From Roseovarius sp. MMSF_3281 (lineage in GTDB: Bacteria; Pseudomonadota; Alphaproteobacteria; Rhodobacterales; Rhodobacteraceae): 64,000 nucleotides of DNA. The position numbers and the translations under genes were made by a program. Positions 7,242-16,897 of this stretch are shown one piece after another (positions within the stretch are counted from its first letter, which is position 1; each line of letters starts with the position of its first letter). The stretch is from positions 62,001 through 126,000 of the forward strand of contig NZ_JASHIM010000008.1 of the NCBI RefSeq assembly GCF_030733685.1, written 5' to 3'. The notes beneath the pieces are model-generated. The model searched no databases. It saw nothing but the letters and a program-made list of their open reading frames with translations, and was not told where the DNA came from.

Positions 7242-9713
7242 ATGGCTGGTCTTTTTCGGTGGTTGCTGCGGATTGCAGGCGGGATGATCGTTTTGGCGCT
7301 TGTGGCGGTGCTTGCGCTTTATTTCCTGCTGTCGCGCTCGTTGCCCGATTACGACAAGACCCTTGCCGTGGAAGGCATCACCGCCCCGGTCGAGATTGTC
7401 CGCGACAACGCCAATGTTCCGCATGTCTTCGGCCAAAGCGATGCCGACACGTTTTACGGGCTTGGCTATGCCCATGCGCAGGATCGTCTTTGGCAGATGG
7501 TCATGCTGCGCCGCACCGTGCAGGGGCGTTTGTCCGAGGTCTTTGGCCCCCGCACCGTGGCCATCGACAAGACCCTGCGCCGTTTTGGCCTGTACCGGCT
7601 TGCCCGCGAGTCGGTCGCGGACCAGGACGACCAGACCCGCGCCGCGCTTGACGCCTATGCCGCGGGGGTCAATGCCCGCCTCAGCGAGATCAATACCGAG
7701 GCTTTGGGCCGCGGCGCGCCCGAGATGTTTGTTTTCAACGCCCCCGTGGCCCCGTGGCAGCCCGCCGATTCCATCGCGATCATCAAGCTGATGGCGGTGC
7801 AATTGTCCGCGCATCTGTCGAACGAGGTGCTGCATGCGCGCACCTCGCTGGCCCTGGATGTGCCCGAACGTCTGGACGATATCATGCCGCTGGCCCCCGG
7901 AAGCGGGATCGCCGCCTTGCCGGAATACGCGGCGATCTTTCCCGAGGCGGGCAAAACCCGCGTGGCGCAGGCCCCTGACATCACGGCGCATCCGCTGTCG
8001 CCGTTCAGGAAACCGGCCTTTGCCGGGGCCTCGAATGCCTGGGCCGCGTCGCCCGACCGCTCGGCCTCGGGGGGGACGTTGCTGGCCAATGACCCGCATC
8101 TTGGGTTCTCGGCCCCGGCCATCTGGTACCTGGCGCGGCTGGAGTTGGAAACCGGCGGCGTCATCGGCGGCACCATTCCCGGCGTGCCCTTGGTGATGAC
8201 CGGGCGCTCGGCCAGCCTGGGGTGGGGGATCACCTCGTCCTACATGGACGACCAAGACCTTTATATCGAGAAGCTGAACCCCGAGAACCCGCAGGAATAC
8301 CTGACACCCGAGGGGTATAAACCCTTTCGGACCGAACGGTCGATCATCCGTATCAAGGATGCCGACCCGGTTACCCTGACCCTGCGCTGGACCGAGAATG
8401 GCCCCGTCTTGCCCGGCTCTCATTATGATCTGGCCGAGGTGACACCGCCGGGCCATGTGGCGTCGCTGGCCTGGACGGCGCTGTCTCCGCGCGATACCAC
8501 CGTGACCTCGGGCATGGGGTTGATGCGGGCCACCTCGGTCGATGAGGCGATCGAGGCGGGCAGGCTTTACATCGCGCCGTCGCAGAACCTGACGCTGGTG
8601 GATGAAAACCACGTTGCGATGAAGACCATCGGCGCGATGCCCCGCCGCCATGCCCAGCACGAAAGCCAAGGGCGGATGCCCTCGCGCGGGTGGATTCGCG
8701 AAAATCGCTGGCAAGGCGTCAGCCCCTTTTCCGCCAACCCCGGGTTTCGCGACCCGGCGGGCGGCCTGTTGGGCAATACCAACAACAAGACCGTCGACCG
8801 GCCCTTCCCGCTGCATGTCAGCTATCTTTGGGGGGATACACAGCGCGTCTTTCGCTGGCGCCGCCTGATGCAAAGCCGCGAGGTGCACACCCGCGACAGC
8901 TTCATCGAGGCGCAGCTTGATACCGTCAGCTTTACCGCCCGGTCGCTTTTGCCGCTGATCGGGGCTGACCTGTGGTTCACCGGCGAGGCCGCGCCCGAGG
9001 GCACCCCCGAACGGCAACGCCAGCGCGCGTTGGAGTTGCTGGCGGAATGGAACGGCGAAATGAACGAACATCTGCCCGAGCCGCTGATCTATGCGGCTTG
9101 GTTGCGCGCGCTTCAGGATCGCCTGATCCGCGATGACCTTGGCCCGCTGGCCGATGAATTCAACCATCCCGACCCGCTGTTCATCGAACGGGTCTTCCGG
9201 CAGAAGGACGGGGCCGAGGCGTGGTGCGATGTCAAGCAATCCTCGCCCATCGAGACCTGCACCGATATCGCGCGCATGGCGCTGGACGATGCACTTGTCT
9301 GGATCAACGAACGCTATGGCATGGCGCTGGAATCCCTGCGTTGGGGGGACGCGCATCAGGCCACCCATGACCACCAGGTGCTGGGCGAGGTGCCGGTGCT
9401 GCGCTATTTCGTGAACATCCGCCAAAGCACCTCGGGCGGCGACAACACCCTGATGCGCGGCCGCACCAGCGGGCAGGAGGCCGACCCTTTCCAGAACGTG
9501 CATGGCGCGGGCTATCGCGGGGTCTATGATTTCGCCGATCCCGACAGCAGCGTTTTCATCACCTCGACCGGGCAATCGGGGCATTTCCTGTCGCGCCATT
9601 ACGACGACATGGCACAGCTTTGGCGGCGCGGCGAATACATCCCGATGTCGCTTGACCCCGAACTGGCGCGCGCGGCCTCGGTGGGGGTGACGGTGCTGGA
9701 GCCCGTGGAGTAG
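7242..9713 (+). CDS. Penicillin acylase family Ntn-hydrolase (possible AHL/N-acyl amidase)
   Basis: The 823-residue protein starts with a membrane segment or uncleaved signal (residues about 7-29, LLRIAGGMIVLALVAVLALYF). It continues as a penicillin G/AHL acylase precursor: a short alpha chain with YGLGYAHAQDRLWQM, then the self-cleavage site with the nucleophile Ser264 in FAGASNAWA. The beta chain has GVPLVMTGRSASLGWGIT and a later GNTNNK asparagine segment. Family members hydrolyse the amide bond of N-acyl compounds in the periplasm after autoproteolysis. Whether this one acts on antibiotics, acyl-homoserine lactones or something else is not visible. The start is set by the hydrophobic N-terminus; upstream in-frame codons read through another gene's promoter. 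Confidence 0.88.
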   Translation: MAGLFRWLLRIAGGMIVLALVAVLALYFLLSRSLPDYDKTLAVEGITAPVEIVRDNANVPHVFGQSDADTFYGLGYAHAQDRLWQMVMLRRTVQGRLSEVFGPRTVAIDKTLRRFGLYRLARESVADQDDQTRAALDAYAAGVNARLSEINTEALGRGAPEMFVFNAPVAPWQPADSIAIIKLMAVQLSAHLSNEVLHARTSLALDVPERLDDIMPLAPGSGIAALPEYAAIFPEAGKTRVAQAPDITAHPLSPFRKPAFAGASNAWAASPDRSASGGTLLANDPHLGFSAPAIWYLARLELETGGVIGGTIPGVPLVMTGRSASLGWGITSSYMDDQDLYIEKLNPENPQEYLTPEGYKPFRTERSIIRIKDADPVTLTLRWTENGPVLPGSHYDLAEVTPPGHVASLAWTALSPRDTTVTSGMGLMRATSVDEAIEAGRLYIAPSQNLTLVDENHVAMKTIGAMPRRHAQHESQGRMPSRGWIRENRWQGVSPFSANPGFRDPAGGLLGNTNNKTVDRPFPLHVSYLWGDTQRVFRWRRLMQSREVHTRDSFIEAQLDTVSFTARSLLPLIGADLWFTGEAAPEGTPERQRQRALELLAEWNGEMNEHLPEPLIYAAWLRALQDRLIRDDLGPLADEFNHPDPLFIERVFRQKDGAEAWCDVKQSSPIETCTDIARMALDDALVWINERYGMALESLRWGDAHQATHDHQVLGEVPVLRYFVNIRQSTSGGDNTLMRGRTSGQEADPFQNVHGAGYRGVYDFADPDSSVFITSTGQSGHFLSRHYDDMAQLWRRGEYIPMSLDPELARAASVGVTVLEPVE

Positions 9714-9824
9714 GGGGGCAAATCAATTGCCCCATAGCGTTTTGAGGCCTTTTGGAAATGCTTTGAGCCGCGCCGTGAGATACTACTGAGCATTCGATAT
9801 GATCGCGAGACGGGTCTTCCCCCG

Positions 9825-9891
9825 GGGCTTCGCCCGTTCGGCCCTCAAACGCTCCCCCGGAGCGTTTGCCGGGCTTCGCCCGGATCGCCGC
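9825..9891. repeat. Cluster of hairpins abutting the nlpD-like stop codon
   Basis: The spacer between the acylase and the nlpD-like gene contains a 10-bp perfect stem with a 3-nt loop (CAAACGCTCC at 9846-9855 / GGAGCGTTTG at 9859-9868). Small GGGC-TTC-GCCC hairpins lie on each side. The cluster ends within a few bases of the leftward gene's stop at 9892. No T-run follows, so it is not a classical terminator. The rest of this 178-bp spacer shows nothing else. Confidence 0.5.
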
Positions 9892-11067
9892 TCACCCCAA
9901 ATACGGGGTGGGGTCGACGGATTCGAATCCTTCGCGCACCTCGAAGTGCAGTGCCGCGGTTCCCTCGCGGAGGATCTCGGCCAGCTTCTCGCCTCGTCCG
10001 ACGCGGTCCCCCTTCTTCACGGTGACATTGCCCACGTTGGAATAGACCGTCAGCAGGTTGTCGGGGTGCTTGACCACGATGATCGGGATGCCATTGGTGT
10101 CTTCGGTGATCGCGGCCACCACGCCGTCGGCGGCGGCCTTGACCGCCGTGCCGGGGCTGGCGGCGATGTCGATCCCGTCATTCTTGCCCTTGGCGTATTC
10201 GCGGATGATGTCCCCGCGCACCGGGAAGGCCATGCGCGCATTGCTGGCCTTGGCGGTGCTTTGGCTTTGGCCAAGATCGGGGGCAGCCTTGGTCTCGACC
10301 GGTTCGGCGGCAGGGGCAGTATCCTCGGCGGGAAGCGGGCTGGAGGCGCTGGGGGGCTCTGGCGTGGGAGAGCCGGCGCCGGGCGCGGTGACTTCGGCGG
10401 ACTCGGGCTCTTCGAAGCTGTCGGTCGTTTCTCCCGGCAGGGCCACCGGGATTAGCAGGAACTGTCCCTCGCGCACGGCAAAATCACTGCCCAGCCCGTT
10501 CCATTCCGCAAGGCTGCGCACCGAAACGTCGTAAAGCCGCGCGATGGTATAGGCGGTCTCGCCGCGTTCGACCTTGTGGCGCACCGGCTCCACCCCGGTT
10601 TGGGCCGGGGCCAGCGTGCTGCTTTCGACGCGTTGGGAATCCGCCTCGTCAATGGCGTTGCCGGCAAGCGAGGTGATGTCCACGCCGCTGGGCGGCTGGA
10701 TGGGACCACCGGCGGGTTCGGCCACGCGCGAGGGCAGGGCGACGATCTCGCCCCTGCGCAGGCGGTCGCCGGTCTGGATGCCGTTGAAACGGGCGATTTC
10801 CTCTGCGTCGCCGCCGATCCGGGTGGCAAGGCTGGCCACGGTATCGCCGCGCCGGGCCACGGCCACCTGGTAGCCGGGGTAGGAAATGATACCGCGCTGG
10901 TCGGCGGCGGGGCGGTCTGCGGTTGCCTGGCGCGCGGCCTCGGCGGTGTCCAGACGTCCGCCCAAACCGCCGCGCATGTCGAAATCAAGCGGTTCGTCGC
11001 AGGCGGCCAATGTCAGGCAGGCGGCACCGGCCACAAGCACGGGAAAGGGGCGCATGGAAAGGGTCAT
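9892..11067 (-). CDS. nlpD: LysM/M23-family outer-membrane lipoprotein, NlpD-like, probably without peptidase activity
   Basis: The 391-residue protein has a lipoprotein signal ending in LTLAAC (lipidated Cys23). It has two LysM peptidoglycan-binding repeats (around YQVAVARRGDTVASLATRI and HKVERGETAYTIARLY), a Pro/Ala/Glu-rich linker and a C-terminal M23/LytM domain. The metal-binding positions are altered: the usual H-x-G-x-D reads NDGID, and the usual HLHFEVR reads ALHFEVR. It should therefore lack hydrolase activity and act, as NlpD and EnvC do, by activating cell-wall amidases at division. It follows surE and pcm in the order known for stationary-phase nlpD loci. An alternative start at 11055 is possible. 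Confidence 0.85.
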   Translation of the reverse strand: MTLSMRPFPVLVAGAACLTLAACDEPLDFDMRGGLGGRLDTAEAARQATADRPAADQRGIISYPGYQVAVARRGDTVASLATRIGGDAEEIARFNGIQTGDRLRRGEIVALPSRVAEPAGGPIQPPSGVDITSLAGNAIDEADSQRVESSTLAPAQTGVEPVRHKVERGETAYTIARLYDVSVRSLAEWNGLGSDFAVREGQFLLIPVALPGETTDSFEEPESAEVTAPGAGSPTPEPPSASSPLPAEDTAPAAEPVETKAAPDLGQSQSTAKASNARMAFPVRGDIIREYAKGKNDGIDIAASPGTAVKAAADGVVAAITEDTNGIPIIVVKHPDNLLTVYSNVGNVTVKKGDRVGRGEKLAEILREGTAALHFEVREGFESVDPTPYLG

Positions 11068-11130
11068 CTCGATCTTGTCCTCATCATCTGCCCCTTGTTG
11101 GCCGGGGCCTTGGTCAATCGCATTTATCGC

Positions 11131-11787
11131 TCAGCTATCGCGCCCCAGCCCTTCGACCAGCGGCACAAACCGCACCGGGCGCAATTCGTCGTAATCGAAC
11201 CCGCGCTCGTGCCGGGTGACACGGATCAGGCTTTGCACCGCGTCCGACTGCCCCACCGGCACCACCATGATACCGCCGATTTTCAATTGCGCCAATAGGG
11301 GGCCGGGCGGGTCCTCGGCGGCGGCGGTCACAAGGATGCGGTCAAAGGGGGCCTGATCGGGCAGGCCGAAGCTTCCGTCGGCGGTGACGGCGGTGATATT
11401 TGTCAGGTCCATATCGCGGAAAATCTCGCCCGCTTCGCGCACCAGGCGCTTGTGCCGGTCCACGGTATAGACCCGGCGGGCCAGTTGGCTGAGGATCGCG
11501 GCCTGGTAGCCCGATCCGGTGCCGACCTCCAGAACCTTGTCGCGGGGGCTGACCTTCAGCGCCTGGCTCATCAGGCCCACCACCGACGGCTGCGAGATCG
11601 TCTGCCCACAGGCGATGGGCAGCGGCATGTCCTCGTAGGCGCGTTCGGCGAAATAGCCGCGGATGAACGGGCCACGGTCGATCTTTTCCATTGCCGTCAG
11701 CACGCGGGCATCCGTCACGCCCTTGGATCGCAGGGCGAAAAGGAACTGCATCTTGCGTTCCGCGCTATCCTCGGCCCGGTCGTTCAT
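11131..11787 (-). CDS. pcm: Protein-L-isoaspartate O-methyltransferase
   Basis: The 218-residue enzyme repairs L-isoaspartyl residues in aged proteins using S-adenosylmethionine. Visible are the N-terminal [20 protein letters not shown] region, the [13 protein letters not shown] segment diagnostic of PCMT, and the SAM-binding motif [16 protein letters not shown]. Length is normal. Its ATG overlaps the TGA of surE by four bases, and the nlpD-like gene follows 63 bp downstream, so the three are very likely one operon for stationary-phase maintenance. Confidence 0.95.
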   Translation of the reverse strand: MNDRAEDSAERKMQFLFALRSKGVTDARVLTAMEKIDRGPFIRGYFAERAYEDMPLPIACGQTISQPSVVGLMSQALKVSPRDKVLEVGTGSGYQAAILSQLARRVYTVDRHKRLVREAGEIFRDMDLTNITAVTADGSFGLPDQAPFDRILVTAAAEDPPGPLLAQLKIGGIMVVPVGQSDAVQSLIRVTRHERGFDYDELRPVRFVPLVEGLGRDS

Positions 11788-12566
11788 TCGATCGCCTTCA
11801 GGGCCTCCATCACGTCATGCGCCGTCAGGTCCGCCCGCATCGGCGTGACCGAGGTGTACCCCTGAAGGTTCACATCCGCGTCCGAGCCGGGTGAAGTGGG
11901 CTGTTGCTGTGGCGCGCCGGTGACCCAAAGGAATTGCCGCCCCGAGGGCGAGGCGACGGGCTGTACGCCAAAGCCCATGTCGCGGCGAAAGCCCTGCCGC
12001 GCGGCCTTGATCCCCTTCACATCCGCCGCGGGGACGGGGGGGAAATTGATGTTGTAGAAGATGCCGTAGTCATCCTCGGTCCAGATGCCGCGCTCCAACA
12101 GGGTGCGCAGCGTGGCAAGGCCATGACCGCGCGCCGCTTCGAACTGATCGTCCAGATCCTTGTTGGCCGGGCCGTAATACTGGCTGAGGGCCACGGCGCG
12201 CACCCCTTGCAGGGCGGCTTCCATCGCAGCACCCAGCGTGCCGGAATAAAGCGCGTTCTCGGCGGAATTATTGCCGCGATTCACCCCCGACAGCACCAGG
12301 TCGGGGCGCGCATCCTTCATGATGTCATGCAGGGCGGCCAGCACACAGTCGGCGGGGCTGCCCTCGGCGGCATAGGTCCGGTCAGACATTTTCGACACCA
12401 TCATCGGACGGGTGAAGGAAATGCAATGCCCCACGCCCGATTGCTCGAACGCCGGGGCCACGGTCCAGACCTCGCCGTCGGGGCCTGCCAGTTCCTCGGC
12501 AATCTCGCGCAGTACGGCCAGGCCCGGGGCGTTGATCCCGTCGTCATTTGTGATGAGAATGCGCAA
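11784..12566 (-). CDS. surE: 5'/3'-nucleotidase, survival protein SurE
   Basis: SurE removes phosphate from nucleoside monophosphates with a divalent metal. The 260-residue protein opens with the family signature [14 protein letters not shown], which supplies the metal-binding Asp-Asp. It then has [14 protein letters not shown], the GTPADC-like segment [10 protein letters not shown] and [19 protein letters not shown]. The reading frame begins at a TTG (12564-12566) after AAAGGCAAAG; there is no in-frame ATG before the conserved N-terminus. It leads the surE-pcm-nlpD operon. Confidence 0.95.
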   Translation of the reverse strand: MRILITNDDGINAPGLAVLREIAEELAGPDGEVWTVAPAFEQSGVGHCISFTRPMMVSKMSDRTYAAEGSPADCVLAALHDIMKDARPDLVLSGVNRGNNSAENALYSGTLGAAMEAALQGVRAVALSQYYGPANKDLDDQFEAARGHGLATLRTLLERGIWTEDDYGIFYNINFPPVPAADVKGIKAARQGFRRDMGFGVQPVASPSGRQFLWVTGAPQQQPTSPGSDADVNLQGYTSVTPMRADLTAHDVMEALKAIE

Positions 12567-12650
12567 TGTCTTTGCCTTTCCTGTCCCTGTTGACCATGAT
12601 GTGTAGCCGCGCAGGCCCTTTGCGACAAGGGATTGTGCCGCGCAGTTTTC

Positions 12651-13304
12651 TCAGGTGACCTGCCCCAGAAGCCGCCGCGCTTCGTCCCGCGCATCGGCAA
12701 GGCCGCTGCGATCTTCGCCGGGGTGGAAACGCGCGCGTGTCGCCGTGGGCATCGGCTTGGGGGCAAGGATGTGCACCCGTGGCCCGGTCTTTTCGGTCTC
12801 GGCCTGCCAGCTTCGGGCCAATGCGATTTGCGCGGCCTTGGTGGCGCCGTAGCTGCCAAAGAATTTCTCGCCCGCCTTGGGATCGTCGAAAAACAGCGCC
12901 CGGCCCGCATCGCCCAGAAGCGGTGTGATGAAAGGGATAAGCTGCCCGGTGGCCGTGACATTCATCGCCACGGATTTTTCCCAATCCTTGGGGTCCATAT
13001 GGCTGGCCGGGGAAAGCGGTGCTGCATGGACAGCCGTGTGCGCCCAAAGGTCGATCCCGCCCCAGCGGTCATAGATCGAACGGCACAGATGCGCCATGGC
13101 ATCGGCATTGGTGATATCCATCGGGGCCAGAGTGGCCTGCCCACCCTTGGCCTGGATGCGGTCATCCAGTTCCTCAAGCGCGCCGGTGGTGCGTGCCACG
13201 GCCACGACATGATGGGTTTCACTCAGCAATTCAGCCAGGGCTGCGCCCAATCCGCGCGAGGCACCGGTGACAAGGGCGATCTTGGGGGGGGATGTATCGG
13301 TCAT
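12651..13304 (-). CDS. Short-chain dehydrogenase/reductase (SDR)
   Basis: The 217-residue protein has the classical SDR cofactor motif VTGASRGLGAAL and the catalytic tyrosine-lysine pair in YGATKAAQ. The NNAG position reads AHTAVH, which is unusual but tolerated in divergent SDRs. The start MTDTSPPK at 13304 is chosen because upstream codons run into the intergenic region. It is on the same strand as surE with an 84-bp gap and diverges from bioY. No substrate can be inferred. Confidence 0.8.
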   Translation of the reverse strand: MTDTSPPKIALVTGASRGLGAALAELLSETHHVVAVARTTGALEELDDRIQAKGGQATLAPMDITNADAMAHLCRSIYDRWGGIDLWAHTAVHAAPLSPASHMDPKDWEKSVAMNVTATGQLIPFITPLLGDAGRALFFDDPKAGEKFFGSYGATKAAQIALARSWQAETEKTGPRVHILAPKPMPTATRARFHPGEDRSGLADARDEARRLLGQVT

Positions 13305-13420
13305 GGTTTGGCAAATCCCACCAGACGGGCTATAAATCAAGGGCATTTGCTTGACTTTTGCCGATGCACAGCGAAAAAGTCGGACTGGATACAGGAAAAC
13401 CACGGAAAGGACGCGATACC

Positions 13421-13987
13421 ATGCGCGATACAGTTCTCAGCCGGGCCGTGATCGGTCAGGAAACCCTTCTCAAGCAGGCGGCCCTTGTGTTGGGCGGTTC
13501 GCTTTTCATCGCCATGGCCGCACAAGTCAGCTTTGGCTGGCCGGTGCCGATTTCGCTGCAAACCCTGGCGATCCTGACGGTCGGCCTGACCTTCGGGTCG
13601 CGCCTTGGCGCAGTGACCCTCGTGGCCTATCTGGCGCAGGGCGCGGCAGGCCTGCCCGTTTTCGCCAATGGCATGAGCACGCTGGCCCTTGTCGGCCCGA
13701 CCGCCGGCTTCCTCTATGGTTTTGTCGGCATGGCCTTCCTTGCCGGTCTGGCCGTGGAAAAGGGCCTTGCCCGTGGTATCGTGCCGACTGCGCTTGTCTG
13801 CATGGTGATCTCGGCGGCGCTTTATATTCCCGGTCTGGCATGGCCGGCGGCGGTTCTGGGCAAATCCATGCCCGAGCTTTGGACACACTGGATGGCGCCC
13901 TTCCTGATGGGGGATGCGCTTAAGGCGGTTCTGGCGGCCATGGTCGTCTGGGGCGGCTGGAAAGCCCTTGAGGCACGCCGCGGCTAA
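13421..13987 (+). CDS. bioY: Biotin transporter substrate-binding protein BioY
   Basis: BioY is the membrane S-component that captures biotin for ECF-type uptake. The 188-residue protein has about six hydrophobic segments and the BioY features PVPISLQTLAIL, the LGAVTLVAYLAQGAAGLPVFA segment and GPTAGFLYGF. The ATG at 13421 matches the family N-terminus. No energising bioM/bioN genes are in the window; BioY can work alone or with ECF partners encoded elsewhere. I found no convincing BioR operator in the 116-bp upstream spacer. A strong terminator follows. Confidence 0.93.
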   Translation: MRDTVLSRAVIGQETLLKQAALVLGGSLFIAMAAQVSFGWPVPISLQTLAILTVGLTFGSRLGAVTLVAYLAQGAAGLPVFANGMSTLALVGPTAGFLYGFVGMAFLAGLAVEKGLARGIVPTALVCMVISAALYIPGLAWPAAVLGKSMPELWTHWMAPFLMGDALKAVLAAMVVWGGWKALEARRG

Positions 13988-14011
13988 TCCGCAGCAAGAT
14001 AGCTTATAAAG

Positions 14012-14046
14012 AAACGCCGCCCCGGATCGGGGCGGCGTTTTCTTTT
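14012..14046 (+). terminator. Rho-independent terminator after bioY
   Basis: A 13-bp perfect stem (14012-14024 with 14028-14040) and a GAT loop are followed by TTTTCTTTT on the plus strand. The left arm begins with AAA, so it may also work for the leftward transporter gene that ends at 14070. Confidence 0.85.
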
Positions 14047-14069
14047 GCGGATCAAGGGGGCCTTGGTGC

Positions 14070-15851
14070 CTAGAGCGGCCAGAAGACCAGGATGGCCGGA
14101 ACCGAGACCGCGATCACCAGAATTTCCAATGGCAGGCCCATGCGCCAGTAATCGCCAAAACGATATCCGCCGGGGCCAAGGATCAGCGTGTTGTTCTTGT
14201 GCCCGATGGGGGTGAGGAAGGCCGCCGAGGCCGCGACGGCCACCGCCATCAGGAAGGCGTCGGGCGAGGCATCGAGGCGGCGGGCCATCTCGATCCCGAC
14301 GGGGGCGGCGACAAGGCTGGTGGCGGTATTGTTCAGCACGTCCGACAGCGTCATGGTAACCGCCATCAGGATCGCAAGGATGGCCCAGCCGGGCAGGCCC
14401 TCGGTCAGGCCGATCAATTGCCCGGCCACAAGATCGGCCCCGCCGCTGTCGTTAAGCGCAGACCCAAGCGGTATGAGCGAACCAAGCAACACCACGACCG
14501 GCCATTCGATTTCATCGTAAAGATCGCGCAGGGGGATGATCCCCGTCAGCACATAGGCCATCACCACCGCGCCCAGCCCGATCGGCAGGCTGAGCACCCC
14601 GAAGGAGGCCGCGGTGACAGCAACGGCAAAGAGGCCGATGGCCAGCCATGCCATGTTCTGCTTGGTGATCGACAGGCCCCGTTCGGCCAGTGGCAAACAG
14701 CCCAGCCAGCGCACGACCTGCGGGCCGTGATCCACCGGGGTCAGCAGCAAAAGGATATCGCCGGCCTTGATCCTGGCGCGGCGCAGGTTGTCAGAGATGC
14801 GCCGCCCCTGCCGCGAAACCCCGACGATGATCGACCGCTGGCGCCAGTGCAGGCCAATGGCCTGCGCCGTTGTTTCGGCGATCCGGGCATCGCGTGGAAC
14901 CACCGCTTCGATCAGGGCAAGGCCCTCGGCCTCGCCCTCGATCACGTCGCGCCGGTCGGCATCGGTATAGGCCAGGCCCTGACCGGCGCGGAACTCGTCC
15001 AGGGCATCGGGATGGGCTTCGATGACAAGGATATCGTCGGGTTCAAGGCGGGTGCTGCGGGCGCTGCCATAGCGGCGCTTGCCGTCGCGGATCAGGCCAA
15101 GAATCGTCACCTCGCTATCGTCGGCGGCCTCGTAAAGGTCGCCAAGCGGCTTGCCGATGGCGGGGTTGCCCTCGGGCACCGAAAGCTCGGCCAGGTAGGC
15201 CGAGGTCTCGTGCAGGGCTTCGCTGGGGTTCTGTTCCGTGGCGCGCTGCGGGATGAGGCGCCAGCCGATGATCGTGACGAACCCCATGCCGACAAGGGCC
15301 ACGGTGGCCCCGACTGGGGCAAAATCGAACATCTGGAAGGGCGCGCCCAGCTCCTCGGCCCGGATCGAGGCGATGATGATATTGGGCGGGGTGCCGATCA
15401 GGGTGACCATGCCGCCCAGAATTGTCGCGAAACTGAGCGGCATCAGGCTCAGGCCCGGTGACCGCCCCGCCTTGCGCGCCGCGCGCAGGTCCACGGGAAT
15501 GAGCAGGGCAAGGGCCGCCACGTTATTGATGAACCCCGATAGGATCGCACCGCCGCCGCCAAGCACGGCAATATGGCCTTGCAGGGATCTGCCGCTGTCG
15601 ACCACGACATTGGTGATCAGTTGCACGGCCCCCGCCTTGACCAACCCCGCCGAGACCACAAGCACGAGCGCCACGATGATGGTGGCGTGATGGCCAAAGC
15701 CGGTAAAGGCCTCTTCGGTGGGGACAACGCCAAGGATCACGCCAAGAAGAAGCGTGGAAAAGGCAACGATATCATAGCGATAACGCCCCCAGAGCAACAT
15801 TGCGAAAAGAAGGCCGAAAAGACTGAAAAGGATGATCTGGTCACTGGTCAC
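14070..15851 (-). CDS. SLC13/DASS-family transporter with two RCK_C (TrkA-C) domains
   Basis: The protein of about 593 residues is a divalent-anion:Na+ symporter-type permease. It has membrane helices at the N-terminus with the family motifs FINNVAALALLIP and IGTPPNIIIASIR. Two soluble TrkA-C domains of about 80 residues each lie in the middle (roughly residues 215-390). A second membrane half has SDVLNNTATSLVAAP and TPIGHKNNTLILGPGGY. The start is GTG at 15851, preceded by GGAGG at the right distance; the frame upstream has no good site. Members move sulfate, phosphate or dicarboxylates. RCK_C domains usually gate by small ligands. It diverges from yebC. Confidence 0.88.
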   Translation of the reverse strand: MTSDQIILFSLFGLLFAMLLWGRYRYDIVAFSTLLLGVILGVVPTEEAFTGFGHHATIIVALVLVVSAGLVKAGAVQLITNVVVDSGRSLQGHIAVLGGGGAILSGFINNVAALALLIPVDLRAARKAGRSPGLSLMPLSFATILGGMVTLIGTPPNIIIASIRAEELGAPFQMFDFAPVGATVALVGMGFVTIIGWRLIPQRATEQNPSEALHETSAYLAELSVPEGNPAIGKPLGDLYEAADDSEVTILGLIRDGKRRYGSARSTRLEPDDILVIEAHPDALDEFRAGQGLAYTDADRRDVIEGEAEGLALIEAVVPRDARIAETTAQAIGLHWRQRSIIVGVSRQGRRISDNLRRARIKAGDILLLLTPVDHGPQVVRWLGCLPLAERGLSITKQNMAWLAIGLFAVAVTAASFGVLSLPIGLGAVVMAYVLTGIIPLRDLYDEIEWPVVVLLGSLIPLGSALNDSGGADLVAGQLIGLTEGLPGWAILAILMAVTMTLSDVLNNTATSLVAAPVGIEMARRLDASPDAFLMAVAVAASAAFLTPIGHKNNTLILGPGGYRFGDYWRMGLPLEILVIAVSVPAILVFWPL

Positions 15852-15973
15852 ACGCGCACCTCCGTTGTGAATGACAGCCAAGCGGAAAACCCAAGGCATT
15901 GCAACCGGCTTGCAGGGCATGGGGGGAGTGCCCTATATCAGGCCAAAACCACGCAATTCCCGAGGGAGAACCC

Positions 15974-16723
15974 ATGGCCGGCCATTCAAAATGGGCAAAT
16001 ATCCAGCACCGCAAGGGGCGGCAGGACGCCGCCCGCTCCAAGCTTTTCTCGAAGCTGTCCAAGGAGATCACCGTCGCCGCCAAGATGGGTGACCCGGACC
16101 CTGAGAAAAACCCCCGCCTGCGCCTTGCGGTGAAAGAGGCCAAGTCGAACTCGGTGCCCAAGGATGTGATTGATCGCGCGATCAAGAAATCCACCGCCGG
16201 CGACGGCGAGGATTACGAGGAAATCCGCTACGAAGGCTACGGCCCCGACGGGGTGGCGGTGATCGTCGAGGCGATGACCGACAACCGCAACCGCACCGCC
16301 AGCAACGTGCGCTCGACCTTCACCAAGAACGGCGGCAACCTTGGCGAGACGGGCAGCGTGGGTTTCATGTTCGAACGCAAGGGCGAGGTGACCTATCCCG
16401 CCGAGGTGGGCGATGCCGACACGGTGATGATGGCCGCCATCGAGGCTGGCGCGGAAGACGTGGAATCCGCCGAGGATGGCCATACGATCTGGTGCGCGGA
16501 TACGGATTTGAACGACGTGTCGAACGGGTTGGAGGCCGAACTGGGCGAGAGTGAATCGACCAAGCTGGTCTGGAAGCCGACCACCACCACCGAACTGGAT
16601 CTTGAGGGCATGCAAAAGCTGATGAAGCTGATCGACGCGCTTGAGGACGACGACGACGTGCAGCGCGTGACCACCAACTTCGAAGCCTCCGACGAGGTCA
16701 TGGCGCAACTGGCCGCCGAATGA
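15974..16723 (+). CDS. yebC: YebC/PmpR-family protein
   Basis: The 249-residue protein opens with the invariant [18 protein letters not shown] and has the acidic middle domain and C-terminal repeat of the YebC family. The family was long called a transcriptional regulator; later work links members to translation of difficult peptide stretches. Length is typical. The ATG at 15974 lies 7 bases after GGGAGAA. It is followed by a good terminator and stands alone, divergent from the SLC13 gene. Confidence 0.95.
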   Translation: MAGHSKWANIQHRKGRQDAARSKLFSKLSKEITVAAKMGDPDPEKNPRLRLAVKEAKSNSVPKDVIDRAIKKSTAGDGEDYEEIRYEGYGPDGVAVIVEAMTDNRNRTASNVRSTFTKNGGNLGETGSVGFMFERKGEVTYPAEVGDADTVMMAAIEAGAEDVESAEDGHTIWCADTDLNDVSNGLEAELGESESTKLVWKPTTTTELDLEGMQKLMKLIDALEDDDDVQRVTTNFEASDEVMAQLAAE

Positions 16724-16770
16724 CTTTCCGCGCCCCTAAAGGGGTGCCCGCGAAACAGGTTACCCCATAA

Positions 16771-16808
16771 GTTTACCCCCGATTTTCCTGCGAAAATCGG
16801 GGGTTTTC
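16771..16808 (+). terminator. Rho-independent terminator after yebC
   Basis: An 11-bp stem (CCCCCGATTTT at 16776-16786 / AAAATCGGGGG at 16793-16803) is followed by TTTT. The 16 bases GTTTACCCCCGATTTT at 16771-16786 recur exactly at 45087-45102, inside the palindromic element before the XRE-cupin gene. A smaller GCCCC-TAAA-GGGG hairpin lies about 35 bp before it. Confidence 0.8.
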
Positions 16809-16897
16809 CTTGTGGTGTCCGACGTGTCTCAGAACCATCTGTCGGCAGGGACGGGCAGGCAGGCCTGCGCGTTGGCAGGCCCCGGGGCCGTTGATGG

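Noticed and set aside
13305..13420. BioR operator upstream of bioY
   Set aside because: GCTATAAATC near 13330 shares only part of TTATMKATAA and is not palindromic.
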